A DNA stretch of 64,000 bases, from assembly GCA_916048055.1 (NCBI GenBank), contig CAJZHL010000016.1:395131-459130 (forward strand). Reading direction: 5' to 3'. Position 1 is the first letter of the stretch; the number at the start of each line of letters is the position of its first letter. Source of the DNA: Pedinophyceae sp. YPF-701. Its lineage: Eukaryota > Chlorophyta > Pedinophyceae. Below, one piece after another: positions 1 to 11,595 of this stretch. Under the pieces are notes generated by a model, which worked only from the letters and a program-made list of their open reading frames with translations, did not search any database and had not been told where the DNA came from. A program made the translations under genes and the position numbers.

Positions 1-725
1 GAAGACGTGCTCGATCGCCATCGTGGGAACCTCCGCGATCATGATCCGCCGCAGCGCGTTCGCCACGGCAGGGTCCACGCCAACCTGCAACCACCCGGGC
101 CGCTCGTCGCGTGTGTTGCAAGTGCTGGTGCGGGAGCCGCCGTAGCGTGGCGCTGGACGCGGCACGGAAGCGCGCTGACGTCCAAGGACACGTGCACCAG
201 CCCGGGTGTTTGTGGCATTGCACACTGGCAGGTTCGCACCAAGTCAAACGTCATCGACTCGTCGTCCATTTCCCGGATGTGCACCTCGAGCCCTTCCTTG
301 AATTCCTCCAGATCCCAGGAGTTGTCCACGCCGAGCGCCCGGTACTGGTGGGCGGAGGTGTGCGTGCTCGTCTGTGGGAGGGCAGTTCGCACAATGGCCG
401 CGCGGTGAGCGTGGGTGCGAGGGCGAAACCGGCCACGATCAGCTGGAATCACATGACAGATATCGCTGACCGGGGAATTACTCCATGACTGTGTGCTCAG
501 AGTGCATGCCGAGACCACGGCAGCCGCCGCAAGGCTGTCGCGTCGGGTTAGGGCGCAGGGGGGGGGCGAAGTTGCCCTTCCCGCGGTGCGGTTCGGGGCC
601 CTTACGTGCAGGTTTTGCTCCGCGCCGCAAGTCATGTGCGTCCGGTTCGTCTCGATGTGGGGCGGGAGTTCCTTGGAGCGTTTCTCCTTCTTCTCTTTCT
701 TCTCTTTCTTCTCCTTCTTCGCCAT
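1..725 (-). CDS. RPAC1: RNA polymerases I and III subunit RPAC1 (AC40), 5' part, truncated by window edge
   Basis: Shared alpha-like assembly subunit of nuclear RNA polymerases I and III. Three exons can be read: 606-725 (40 codons, Lys/Glu-rich start), 240-344 (35 codons) and 1-84, which runs off the window. Splice junctions are GTAAGG/AG and GTGCGA/CAG, both in phase 0. Joined, they give a lysine-rich N-terminus, then GVDNSWDLEEF, an EFKEGLEV...FDL strand, and VGVDPAVANALRRIMIAEVP, which is the alpha-motif signature of this family (as recalled from plant and animal RPAC1). Only the first roughly 100 residues lie in the window. The start at 725 is the first ATG ahead of the KKEKKEKKEK run; a more upstream start is not excluded. 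It is transcribed away from the FKBP gene across a 341 bp gap. Confidence 0.85.
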
Positions 726-1066
726 CGCGTCTAGTCAACGATGAAGTCGATGCCTGTTCGGCGGAGCGCGCTCGGGCCTTGCGGCTGCGCAGCGAACACA
801 GCAATCTCGGAGTGCTCTCTGCCAATGCAAGGCTGCCCGTATACACGCGAATGCGGCGTCGAACTCGCTCAGTCACGCGCCAAGTGGCTCTTCGTGGCCC
901 TGGCGGCCGGACAGCGCAGGCGTTGACGCCGCCCGGGCCGGTGGCAGACCTGCCACTTCTACCTCCTTGAGCGAGTAAGCCGCACTCGACACCTCGCTCC
1001 TGCAGGGGGGCGGGACCCTATGATGCCGCGGACGGCGAGCGGTGCGCGCCACACGGCACTCGCACG
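726..1066. promoter_or_regulatory. Divergent promoter region between RPAC1 and the nuclear FKBP
   Basis: The two start codons (725 on minus, 1067 on plus) face away from each other across 341 bp. No other coding signal was found here. The position implies that both 5' UTRs and both core promoters lie in this gap. No TATA-like box was identified. Confidence 0.45.
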
Positions 1067-3009
1067 ATGTCGTTGTTCTGGTGCCAGAAGGTCACCGCGA
1101 AGAAGGAGGCGGCGTTCGTGCCGCCTCCCGTCGCCGCACGCCTCCACCTCTCCCAGGTGCGGTCGACGCGATCTCGGCCTGTCTGCGCCGCACAGATGCC
1201 CTGAGACCATGTTCTCGATGATCGCCCTCGCGGTGACCGAGTGATTGCCCGTAACGCTGCGCACGCGGGGCTACCTAGGCAGCTCATGAGACTCGCGCGC
1301 CTGCATCGCTGCCATCGAACCGCGGCGAGATGCCGCCCCTGCAGGCTTCTGCCGTAGATGTTCCTCTCGTTCCGATTGCCGCATTGTCAGAATCGCACCG
1401 TCTGCGCTCCCAGGCGCCTGCTCGAGCAGCCGCCACTTTGTCCGCCCCCCGGCACGTCGTCACCTGACGGCCGGACGTGGCGAATCCTGTCCGGCACGAA
1501 CATCAACTATTTTCAGCATCTTTTCCGAGCACCGAGCCACCACCCTGTCTTCGTCAGCCTCAGAGGGCGCGGACATGCACCCATCCCCACACCACCTCGT
1601 CACGCGTGCACGCTTCGGCGCAGGCTGTGCTCGCGAAGGACACCAAGAGCGGCGCCACCGTCCGCCTCGCCGCGCACGTCACCCCCGACGACGACGAGGA
1701 CAGCGACGGGCCTCCGCAGACTGCCGCGGACGAGGGCGAAACGGTCGTAGTGTGCGCCCTCACCCCGCAGCAGCCGGCGGCGGCCCTCGACCTCCTCTTC
1801 GACTCGTACACGGAGTTCACCGTGATCGGGCCCGCGGACGCCGAGGTCCACCTGACGGGGTACTATTTGCCGGTAGAAGAGGAAGAGGATGAGGAGGACG
1901 CCCTGCGGCAGATGATGCAGGCGCGCGGCGCGGACCCGACGATCTTCGACGACGACAGCGACGACGAGGACTTCTTGGTGGGCAACTACGGCGGCGACGG
2001 CGACGCAGGGCCGGGGGTGCCTCGACTGGCGGATGGCACTCCCGTGCGCCACGTGTCGATCGAGGACCTGGTGAGCCGCAAACGGGGTTGCCGCGTCGAC
2101 GCATGCGTGTAGTGGTGCTGCCTGCTAGAGAGCGCGGCGTTGCTGGCTGTGGCGGCGCGTGATCGATGCTGTGTGCGTTGCAACGCTGTGTTTGCGCAGG
2201 ATAGCGACCAGGAGATGGGGAGCGAGGAGATCGACAGCGACTTGGCTGGCTCGGACGACAGTGACGACGAGGACGACGACAGCGACGACGAGGACGACGA
2301 GGACGAGGGCGGAGCCCAGCGCCCTAACGTTGTCATTCAGGAGCTCGGGCCGGACGGGAAGCCGGTCGAGGAGAGCAGCGACGAAGAGGAGGAGGGGGAG
2401 GACTCCGAGGACTCCGAGGAGGAGGACTCCGAGGAGGAGCCCGAGCCCGCGCCGCAGCCTTCGAGCAAGAAGCGGCCAGCGGCGGCACAGCCTGCGACAA
2501 CGCCCGCGAAGAAGGCGGCCCTGAGCACGCCCGCGAAGGCCGACAAGACGCCCGCGAAGGCCGACAAGACGCCCGCGAAGAAGCCCGACAAGACTCCTGC
2601 GAAGAAGGAGACGGGCGGACAGGCTGAGGAGGGCACTCCTGGGCGGCTGGGCAAGGGCATGGTTCGCGAGTTCGACAACGGGTTCAAGATGGAGGCGATG
2701 GAGGTGTCGCGCGACCCTGCGGCCAAGGTTGCGAAGCAGGGCAAGCGCGTGGTGGTCAAGTACGTGGGCAAGCTGCAGAAGACCGGCAAGGTGTTTGACC
2801 AGACGCGGGGGAAGGCGACCTTCACGTTCCGTCTCGGCGTCGGCGAGGTCATCAAGGGGTGGGACCGCGGCGTGGCGGGGATGCGCGTGGGGGACAAGCG
2901 GAGGCTGACGGTGCCCCCGCAAATGGCGTACGGCAGCAGCGGCGTGAAGGGCGCCATCCCGCCGAACTCGACGTTGATGTTCGACGTGGAGCTCGTCGAC
3001 GTGAAGTGA
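1067..3009 (+). CDS. Nucleoplasmin-type nuclear FKBP peptidyl-prolyl isomerase (FKBP53/Fpr4-like)
   Basis: Nuclear histone chaperone and prolyl isomerase. Exons 1067-1156, 1624-2070 and 2200-3009 give 448 aa, all junctions phase 0 (introns 467 and 129 bp, GTGCGG and GTGAGC donors). The small first exon encodes MSLFWCQKV...RLHLSQ, which joins AVLAKDTK and continues to VIGPADAEVHLTGYYLP, the nucleoplasmin-like fold known from FKBP53, Fpr3/4 and insect FKBP39. A long Asp/Glu-rich stretch follows (about 180-270), then Lys-rich TPAKADK repeats. The C-terminal FKBP domain (about 340-448) has VVKYVGKL, VFDQT, GEVIKGWDRGVAGM, AYGSSG and IPPNSTLMFDVEL. Length matches the plant relatives (around 450-480 aa). 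Acidic tracts are likely to bind histones (family knowledge). Confidence 0.9.
2527..2607 (+). repeat. TPAK(A/K)DK-type coding repeat in the FKBP linker
   Basis: About four near-copies of a 21-24 base unit encode TPAKADK, TPAKADK, TPAKKPDK and TPAKKE. The basic linker lies between the acidic tract and the FKBP domain. It resembles the Lys/Pro-rich tails of linker histones, consistent with chromatin binding. Confidence 0.75.
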
Positions 3010-3429
3010 GGGCCGCGCGCCAATGCGGTGCACGTCCAGCAGCAGCTGCGACGCAATAGAAGCACTCAGCGATGCGAAATGGAGCTGTGTGGCGTGGTTA
3101 CTGAGGCCCCCGAATTGCAACGTGTCACATGGCCACAGCGGCTGAACGTGTCGCTTCTGCAGCGGTAGGTGGTTGGCATTACTCGCCACTTAGTCGTATG
3201 ATATCTTTAGGTCCGAACGAAACCGCCTTGCAGCCGCCGACGCGAAACATGAAGCGATGCGGGTTGCCTCATATAGGGGGTGCCTCATACATGGCACCCC
3301 ACCACACCTCATGACATACCTGCGCTGGTCTTGGCTCCCCCAGCGCTCGGGCCGCGGGGTGGTCTGTATAATGTTTCCTCAAAAGCTGCGTGTTGTCGCC
3401 CGCGGGGGGCGCTCTCCAGTCGCCCACCG
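3010..3429. other. Convergent intergenic gap, FKBP / OTU
   Basis: 420 bp between two stop codons facing each other. Less GC-rich than the genes, with short AT-rich patches near 3180-3310 that probably hold both 3' UTRs. No gene recognised. Confidence 0.4.
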
Positions 3430-4728
3430 TCACGACATGCACAGGCACCCCGACGAATGCACCGTTTCCACGGGCTCCCGCGCTCTCGCGTGAGGCGTGC
3501 CGTTGTTGCTGTTGCTCCCTGGCGACGCCGGGTACACCGCGTCCCTGTTCCGCGCCAGCGATTTCTCGGCACCCGTCGCGATAGGTGACAGTGCGGGCGA
3601 ACCAGGCTGCGCCTCGCTCAGCCCCCCCGCAAGCGAATGAATGCCGTGTCCGGACTCCCCCGCGGGCTTGAGACTGTTGTAGTGCACCTGCGACAAGGAC
3701 AGACGCCCCCAGAGAGGTCACGCACGGCCGCGAGTGTACACTGTGGGGCCTGCGCTCTGCTCCGCCGGGCGAGCGCGCACCTCGGGATGGAAGGACAGCC
3801 ACACGAACGGCGGCGCGGGCCCAGGGCGGAGACTGCCGTCAGGGCTCTGGTGGCTCTTCGGGATGATCTCGATGCACATCGTGTCCTTGAAGGTCGTCAC
3901 GAGGACCACGACGACGCAGTACGCGTCGGCTGCGGCCTGCAGGCTCACGTGGTCGCCCCACGTGCCCGGGCGCGCCATTTCACGCAGGTAGTCGTCGTAG
4001 CTCTCAGCCATGACGAAATCGCGATACCACCGGCCGCCGTTCCGCTTCAGCTGCTTCACGACGACCTTGCGCACCTGCGCAGCGCGCGTGTCCCGCGAAG
4101 CGAGCCGGCAGTCAGCACGCGCGCGCGCGTGTTCAGGCGGGGGCGCGGGGAGCGGCGCACGCCCGCGGCGCACCTCGACGTGGAACTTCTCGGACCCGAA
4201 CAGCTGGTCTGACAGGGAGCGGAACTGGCAGGACCCGTCCCCCACGACCTCCTTCTCGCGCAGCGCGTACTTCGCCAGGCGCTCCGTCATCAGTGCCTCG
4301 CTGCTCATCGGCAGCGGCACCTCTGCGCGGGAGGGCACGGCCGCGGCCGCGTCCTCGTCCGGGCCCATCGAGTCGGGGTGGCTGCGGCCGGAGCGGCGCG
4401 AGGCCGTGCCGGTGTAGAGGTCGCGCCGGAGCGTGTTGATCTTCATGGGCCCGCGCTTGGCGTTGTCCACGAGCTGGCGGAACGTGCCCTGCCGCTGCAG
4501 GAACGTCGACGTGCGGCCGACGTCGAGGCCCATCTTTTGGCTCATCTGCGCCGTGGGGAGCTTCTTCTTCGACGCAATCTTCGACAGCTTCTTTTCCAGC
4601 TTCCGGTGACTCGGATCCCTGCGTCCATCGCACGTACCACCATCGTGGGGCCCCGTCGTGGCGCCGAGGCGGCGGCGCGGGCCGCGCAATGAGCGTTGTT
4701 GAGAAGCAACATTCGCCGCGCGCCGCAC
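3430..4728 (-). CDS. OTU-domain deubiquitinase (plant OTU9-12 type)
   Basis: Cysteine protease that removes ubiquitin. Exons 4174-4728, 3781-4074 and 3430-3687 (introns 99 and 93 bp, both GTGCGC donors, phase 0) give 368 aa. The OTU domain starts at about residue 160 with VVGDGSCQFRSLSDQLFG (catalytic Asp and Cys of the D-G-x-C motif). It continues through VRKVVVKQLKRN, YDDYLREM, WGDHVSLQAAADAY and KDTMCIEIIP. The catalytic His is only restored by splicing: LSFHPE joins VHYNSL, matching the VHYNS box of the family. The 99 bp intron has no stop, so its retention would insert 33 residues before VRKVV. The N-terminus (Arg/Gly-rich before RKLEKKL) is weakly supported and an upstream exon may exist. 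The C-terminal 80 residues are not conserved. Confidence 0.83.
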
Positions 4729-5584
4729 GCGGTTTGCGACAGAAACACGATCGGGCCGCGTGATCCGCGAGCACGAGATCCACTTCGTCCGCCCGGTGAA
4801 GTCGGGGGCGCTCTGGGACGCAGATTAAGCGCAGGAGCAGGTCGTAGATGTCCCACTTACTTCTGAACTGCCGGGCTCTCTGCTCGCGACCGCCCGGGCG
4901 AGGCGCCGGACCTGGCGTCGCTCAGCGCAGCCCCCATCGTAAACCGGCCATTGGAGTGGCTCGAGGCCTCGCTGCGCAGCCCATCTGCCGTGGCAACCAC
5001 AGGCATCTCCACCCACGTCCCTGCGCGCCGCCTCGAGGGCGCGCACGCCGCACGCCCGGCCCTGGTGCGCTCTCTGAGTGCGAGGAGCACCGCCTCGGAC
5101 GAGTGAGAAGCCGCCTCGGACTCTCTGCTGGCACACGCGGCACTCTTTCCCCGCCCTGCGACAGGGAAAGCGCTTCGCGAGGCGCGTTCAAGGTCCCTCT
5201 ACTTCCGTCGCCTGTGACGCGGCTGTCACGTGTCGCGAATCGTCGTATGCCGCGCAGCCGGCCGCCGATGTCGCGCGCGGAGACAGTGGGGGCGCCGCCC
5301 GGCGGACGCCTGGCAGAGCCCCGGCGCCACTGACGCGGGCCCGTCCGTCTGGAGCAGGCTCGCACCGCGCCGCGCCGCGGACGTTGCCGCCTGCTCGCAC
5401 CCGCGGTCCGCAACCTGCAGAGGGCGGCCGAGCGGGACGACAGCTTTGCGAGGCGCTGCGCGAGCGTGTGTGTGTCTTCGGCACTCGTGGGAGTTGGAGC
5501 GAGGGGCTGCGCACGGCGCGCCGCTCGTCCTCGCCCTCTCGGCGGCGCGGGCGCCACTGCCGTGCTGTGGGCCGGTGACAGGCG
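4729..5584. other. Divergent intergenic region, OTU / DPE2
   Basis: 856 bp between the OTU start (minus) and the DPE2 start (plus), so it should hold both promoters and 5' UTRs and possibly an unrecognised first OTU exon. Open frames exist on both strands but none resembles a known family and codon structure looks random for this GC content. Confidence 0.4.
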
Positions 5585-8500
5585 ATGACGGCCATGAACG
5601 GGCCGCGCCCGGCGCATTGGCCTGCGCCGCTGCCGGTGCGGCAGGTGTCGGACGCGACGGTCGTGTCCGTTCGGTTCAGAATCGCGTACTACACGGAGTG
5701 GGGCCAGAAAGTGAAGATCTTCGGGCGCGGTTCGACCTTGCTCGGCGACGGCGATGTCCAGCACGGCTGCACCATGACTTGCTTCCATCCGCAAGACAAG
5801 GTGCGTGCGGGACCGACCGCCGCGTGGCGGTGGCCGTGTGCTCAGATGCCGATCTCGCGAGTGCGGGGGTAACCAAGCCGGAACAAGCGCAGCGTGCGCG
5901 AAAGTGAGCGGTAGTTGGGCTGGCTCTGCCACGCCCGCACGGCGGGCTGCGAATGCCGCAGGCGGTTTCAGGGCCGCCAGCGTGCCGTCCCGCTCACTTG
6001 AAGAAGTTGCGCGTCCAAACTACGGCGCACGTTCACGCGACAGGACGCTGTAGGCCTGGCAGTTGCCCATTCCGTGCGAGGCGGGCGCCCTTCCGCTGCC
6101 TGCGGTCGGGCTGCTCCGCTTCAGCGACCCCCGCTTCAGCCCTCACCCTTACCACTGTACCGAACGCTGTGCGCACCGGCGCGAAGAAAACCCCTCCCAG
6201 CGGAGCGCGCGCTCTAGGTGCCCTGGCCCAGGCAGCACGACGCGGCGTGCAGCAGCCTCCTCGCACGCACCGGCGACGCTGCGTTTCCCGACTATCAGCA
6301 CAGTCACGACCCTGTGCGACCGGCGAGAGAGCGTTGCCCGCGCTGCCGCCACCGCGCTGCCCACTTGCAGCCAGCAGCGGTGGCTTTCCGCGCCGCTCTC
6401 CCGCACCTCGTCCGCCAGCCCCTGCGAAACGCCCTGCGCGGCGCTCTCCCCGCCCGCGTGCAGAAGGACCAGCTCGTGTGGGAGGCGCTCATTCCGTGCC
6501 GTCCGGGGCAGGACCTGACCTACAAGTACGCCGTGTTGGGGGGCGACAACCGCGTGGTGCACATGGAGCAGGAATACCGCACTGTCAACCTGCCCGACCG
6601 CCTCCGTGACGGAGACTACGTCGAACTCCACGACAGGCAAGACCCCGCGCCCCCGCGCTCGGCGCCACCCATCCCACGGGCCAAGCAAACCGCCACGCGC
6701 CGACGCTGCCGGGGCGCGCCCAAGACGCACGCCCACTCCCCACCCAGCGTCGGCGACACCTCCCTTATGTCCCTCCCGCAGATGGATGGCCCCTGGGCAG
6801 CCTGACGCAATCCTGCACCGCGCTGCGTTCGCCGAGGTCATCCACCGCGTGGACGTGACCGACGCAGCGGACGTGTCCCCGCGGCAGCACGCGGAGGCCA
6901 CCGCCCGCGCCCTGGCGTCCCTCCGAGGTGAACCGCGCGACCACCGTCACCACGCACGCACACCCCCGCCCGCGCGACGCGCAGCCCCCGCAGGACGCCC
7001 CCGGCCGCTCACAGCCGCCCCTCGTACCCCCGAACGCGCCGCGCAGAGTCCCGGCTGTCCCCGGCGTCCACCGAGGTCCTCGTGAAGCTGCGCGTGTACT
7101 CCCTGCGGCTCGAGCCCGGGCAGAAGCTGTGCGTCGTGGGCTCGATCAACGCCCTCGGGAGCTGGTCGACGAGCGACGCGCTCGACATGCGCTACACGGG
7201 GAAGCGGTACTGGGAGGCGGAGTTCCCGGTCGCCGTGTCGCTGTTCCCCTTCTCGTACCGATACGCGCTGTACAGCCCCGGCGGGCAGCGCACGATGGAG
7301 CACGGCGACGCGCGCGTGTGCGTGCTCGACCCCGCGAAGCCGCCGTCCGGGTCCGCGCAGGCCGCGCTGGCCAGCAGCCTCCCGGACGACCTGGGCGCGC
7401 GGCGCAGCAAGGACGAGGCGGCGCGCGCGGCGGCGCCGCCGCCGTCGAGCCCCGGGCGCACGATGCACGTGCGCGCCGCGAAGGCGCCGGTGCTGGTCGT
7501 GGTGAACGACGGGCACGTGCGGTACCAGGACAACTGGAAGGGCGCGGGGATCTGCGTGCCGGTGTTCTCGCTGCGGTCGGAGACGTCCGCGGGGTGCGGG
7601 GACTTCGAGGACGTGAAGAAGCTGGTCGACTTGGCGGTGCGGTGCGGGATGAAGCTCATCCAGCTGCTGCCGGTGAACGACACGCAGGTCCACAACGACT
7701 GGCGCGACTCGTACCCGTACTCGTGCACGAGCGTGTACGCGCTGCACCCGCTGTACCTGTCGATCGAGGTGCTGATGCGGAACGTGGACAGCCACGCCGG
7801 GCGCACGCAGCCGTCGCAGCTCGGCGGCCTCGGGCACCAGCTGTTCAGCGCGGCGGGGGAGCGCAGCAGCGGGAGCGTCGGGGGGCTCGCGCGGAGCAGC
7901 GCGGGCAACCCGGGGAACAGCCAGGGCGCGAGGAGCGACGGGAGCGGGGACGACGACGCGCTGAAGGACACGTGCGCGCCCGCGGGCGGCCGCCTGAGTC
8001 AGGCGGACCTGGTCCGCCTCAAGGCGCAGGTCGACAACGAGGTCAAGCGGCTGCGGCGGGACCTGGGGGAGCAGTCGTCGCCGCGCCCGGACATGGACTA
8101 CGAGCGCACGGCGCGCGAGAAGCAGCGCGTGGCGCGGCTGGTGTTCGACGCGTGCGGCAACGGGACGATGACGTCCCCGGGGTTCCGCACGTGGTTCCAG
8201 GCGAACGCGCACTGGGTGCGGCCGTACGCGGCGTTCTGCCTGCTCAAGGAGCTCTTCGGGACCGCGGAGCACTGGAAGTGGGGCGAGCTCGCGAAGCCGT
8301 CGGCGGAGGTCATCAACCGCCTGACGGCGAGCGACACCCCGCACTACCACGGCGTGGCCTTCACCTTCTGGCTGCAGTACCACCTCCACCTGCAGCTCGA
8401 AGAGACCTCGCAGTACGCCAAGCAGCACCGCGTCGCGCTCAAGGGCGACCTGCCCATCGGGATCGACAAGCGCTCGGTGGAGGCGTGGCTCGAGCCCCGG

Positions 8501-10294
8501 CTGTTCCGCATGGACGTCTCGCTCGGGGCGCCGCCGGACTACTTCAACCCGATGGGGCAGAACTGGGGCTTCCCCGTGTACGACTGGGTCGCGATGGCGC
8601 GCGACGACTTCGCGTGGTGGCGCCGCCGCCTGCACCACATGGCGCAGTACTTCCACGCGTACCGCATCGACCACATCCTCGGCTTCTTCCACATCTGGGA
8701 GCTCGACGGCGACAACGTGACGGGCATGCTCGGGCACTTCCGCCCCGCGCACACCCTCTCCCCGCGCGAGCTCGACCAGCTGGGCATCGCGTCGTCGCCC
8801 GAGGACCTCGCGCGGCTGCTGGACCCGTACATCACCGACGAGATCCTCGACGACGTCATGGACGGCGACGCCGCGCTCGTCGCGGAGGCCAAGGCCAAGT
8901 ACCTCGACGGGCCGGACCCGAAGACGCACCGGTACCGCCTGCGCCCCAACTTTTCGTCGGAGAAGGCCATCTGCACGGTGACCGACGGGCTCGAGGGGGC
9001 GCCGCCGGCGCTGGTGGACCGGCAGATGGCGCTGATGAACGGGCTGCTGCAGCTGCGGCAGAACGTGGTGCTCGTGCGCGACACGCGGCACCGCGAGCGC
9101 CTGCACCCGCGGTTCCAGCTGCGGCACTCGTCGTCGTTCGCGGAGCTCGAGGCGCCCGTGCAGCGCGCGCTCGTCGAGCTGCACGACGACTACTTCCACA
9201 ACCGCCACCTCGACCTCTGGACGCAGTCCGCGCAGGAGACCCTCCCGCACCTCCTGCAGTGCTCCGACATGCTGGTCTTCGGCGAGGACCTGGGCTTCGT
9301 GCCGACGTGCGTGACGCCCGTGATGCGCTCGCTCGGCATCATCGGGCTGCGCATCCAGCGCATGCCGCCGCCCGTCGAGCAGCCCGAGGGCACGCAGTTC
9401 TCGGACCTCTCGCGGCACCCGTACCTGTCGGTGGCGTCGCCGTCGTGCCACGACGTCGCGCCGCTGCGGCTGTGGTGGGAGAGCGACCCGCGCCGGACCG
9501 CGCGGTTCGCGTTCGAGATGCTCCGCGTCCCGGACCCGTCCGAGAAGTGCACCGCGGAGATGGCGGGGCTGGTGTTGCAGCACCACTTCAACTGCCCGTC
9601 CGTGTTCACGGTGCTGCTGCTCCAGGACCTGCTGGCGCTGTCGGACGACCTGAACACGCGGCCCGCGGCGCAGGAGACGATCAACAACCCCGCGGTGTTC
9701 CCGTGGTACTGGCGGTACCGCATGCACGTGACGCTGGAGGAGCTGATCGCGCACAAGGAGTTCCCCGCGACGGTGCGGGGCATGCTCGCGTCGTCGGGGC
9801 GCACGGGCGGCGGCGGGTTCGAGAAGCCGCGCGGCCCGAGCTACGTCGTCGGCGAGAGCATCAACATCGTGCCGTGCGGGCGGCGGTCGCACACGGGCGT
9901 GTGCCTGTTCAGCTCGACGCCGCCGCGGTTCGTGTCCCTCGCGCACGACACCCACGACACCGGGTCGGCCACGTCCAGCGCCGCGGGGTCGCACCGCATC
10001 GAGAGCCACCTCGACGGGATGCAGGCGCAGGGCGCGCAGGCGTCGACGTGGAGGAACCCGTGGCCGCGGGAGGGGGAGGCCGACGGCGGCGCGCACGGGA
10101 TCAAGTCGCCCGTGGACGACTTGCGGAAGCGGCGGTCGATCGACATGCAGAACAAGACGCGCATGGGCGCCGGGTCGCGCGCGGAGGCCGCGGGCCTGAC
10201 GCGGCTGTCGACGTACTCGGAGGGCGGGCAGACGGCGCCGGAGGGCAGGGTGCGTGCGGGGAGCGGCGGGCCGCCGGGCCGGCAGCACAAGTGA
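5585..10294 (+). CDS. DPE2: 4-alpha-glucanotransferase DPE2 (disproportionating enzyme 2, two CBM20 + GH77)
   Basis: Cytosolic enzyme that transfers a glucosyl unit from maltose to heteroglycan during starch breakdown in plants. Exons 5585-5800, 6464-6636, 6782-6927 and 7047-10294 give 1,260 aa. Intron 2 (6637-6781) appears to be GC-AG (donor GCAAGA), because only this join gives VELHDRWMAPGQPDAI in frame. CBM20-1 is residues about 13-128 (VRFRIAYYTEWGQKVKI); CBM20-2 is about 186-275 (VLVKLRVYSLRLEPGQKL). The GH77 domain follows, with the family's usual DPE2 insertion (DMDYERTAREKQRVARLVF). Catalytic Asp is near 720 in YRIDHILGFFHIWEL, acid/base Glu near 928 in VFGEDLGFVP, then SPSCHDVAPLRLWWESD. 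The conserved part ends at MHVTLEELIAHKEF...; the last 165 or so residues are a low-complexity extension absent from the roughly 955 aa Arabidopsis enzyme. Confidence 0.95.
6637..6781 (+). other. Probable GC-AG intron in DPE2
   Basis: The upstream exon ends CGACAG and the intron begins GCAAGA, the usual GC-donor context. The acceptor is CTCCCGCAG. Phase 2 joining restores a Trp-containing segment that matches the CBM20-GH77 linker of plant DPE2. No GT donor at a compatible position preserves frame and homology. Confidence 0.7.
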
Positions 10295-10578
10295 TGTTCA
10301 ATTAATCACATGAAGGGGGGGGGTATTGCCACCGCGGGTGTGCCCGTGGGGGCGTGTGAGCGATCCCGACAATGCGCGGACCGGCGGTCCGAGGCAGCGC
10401 CGTTCGAGGGCATCGGGAGCCGCTATCGTTCGTGAGCAAGGGACTGCTGCCCCCCCGTGCTACTGTTTGCCGGTCGAGGGGCTGCAGGGGGGGCGGGGAA
10501 GTGGGGGGCGAGCTAGCGTCGGTGCGTGTGTGTGTTTGGGGACGATGGCGGGGGGGCGGCTTCTCCGAGGGTGCGTCG

Positions 10579-11595
10579 TCACGACGGCACGCTGGCCATG
10601 CTCATTTTCATGTGTCGCTTGACTTTCTTCTTGTTGCGCCCGGTGCTCAGGAAGCTCGAGCTGGGCTTGTCCCACGCGGGCGGGTCGCGCCGGAGCTCCC
10701 AGTGCGTCTTGGTCACGTACCGCCCCGGGCCGATGTCGGGCAGGGTGGTGTTGTGGCTGGCGCGTGACCGCCCGGCGGTGGAGACCGTGCTCATGGCCGT
10801 GTACTTGCGCGGAGAGTCGCGCACGATCGACGCGAGGCTCTTGTTCGGGCCCACGTCGGTGTCGTACACCACGTCGGGCGCCTGCGACGCCGCCTGGCGC
10901 TGGAACCGCGGCCGGCGCGACCGCATGTTGGAGTACTGCCGCGCGGTCTGCTCGAGGGACTGCTTGACCGACTTGTAGTCCTCAACCTCGTACCACGCGT
11001 CCGGGGCTGCGGGGGCCGCCGGGCAGGGATCTCGCCGTCAGGGCGCGCTGACGAGGCCTGCGACATGTGCGTGCGCCCGAGCGAGGCGGCGCGGCGCGAG
11101 CGGTGCGTGGCGCACCTGACGAGGACCCGAAGTCGAACTTGCGCTCGGTGCCCTTGAAGGCCACGGCGTACGTCACTCGCGAGTCTTCGATCGTCTTCTC
11201 AAAACCCTTCTTGTGACCTTGGTTGATCTCGTACACGCCGGGGCCCGGGGTGGCGGTGCTCGGCGCCTCGCGGAACCGCGGCGCCGTCGAGGACATGATC
11301 TTGTACCGCCTGGGTGACTCTGCGGGCGCGCATCGAGACGCGGAAGGTGGCATTGAGAGAGGACGCGGCAGCCCGGCGGCCGTGTGGGACCGCCGGGCGG
11401 GAAAACACACTACTACGCGTCGGTGCAGGTGCATTGACACCAGACACAGAGTGCGGGGGGCAGCATGGCGCAGGGCAGGGGTCCTGTGCGCGGGGCTGGC
11501 GGAGAGCATGTTCCTGGTGGGTGTCAGGCGCTCACCTGCCACGACGCGCGCCAAGGTGGCCTTGTTCCCGAAGTCCGCGTCGTAGAACTCGGCAC
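10579..11595 (-). CDS. Sperm-tail PG-rich repeat (STPG) protein, 3' exons, 5' end unresolved
   Basis: Probable axonemal or microtubule-associated protein. Three exons are clear: 11536-11595, 11116-11319 and 10579-11006 (GTGAGC and GTGCGC donors, phase 1). Joined, they contain two copies of a unit: YDADFGNKATLARVV-AESPRRYKIMSSTAPRF and YDTDVGPNKSLASIV-RDSPRKYTAMSTV. PG-rich signatures TPGPGVYEI and LPDIGPGRYV are present, as is AVAFKGTERKF, typical of STPG/SHIPPO repeats. It ends in a basic tail (NKKKVKRHMKM). At least one exon lies upstream because exon 11536-11595 starts with a split codon; candidates between 11600 and 12020 could not be decided. The convergent neighbour is DPE2, 284 bp away. 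With the EML-PLAT gene next door it suggests the organism builds flagella. Confidence 0.68.

Noticed and set aside
6947-10288. 1,113-codon open frame on minus, opposite DPE2
   Set aside because: Mirror of the GC-rich DPE2 coding frame; Arg/Val/Leu/His-rich, no domain, no homologous motif. The plus frame has a full GH77 enzyme.
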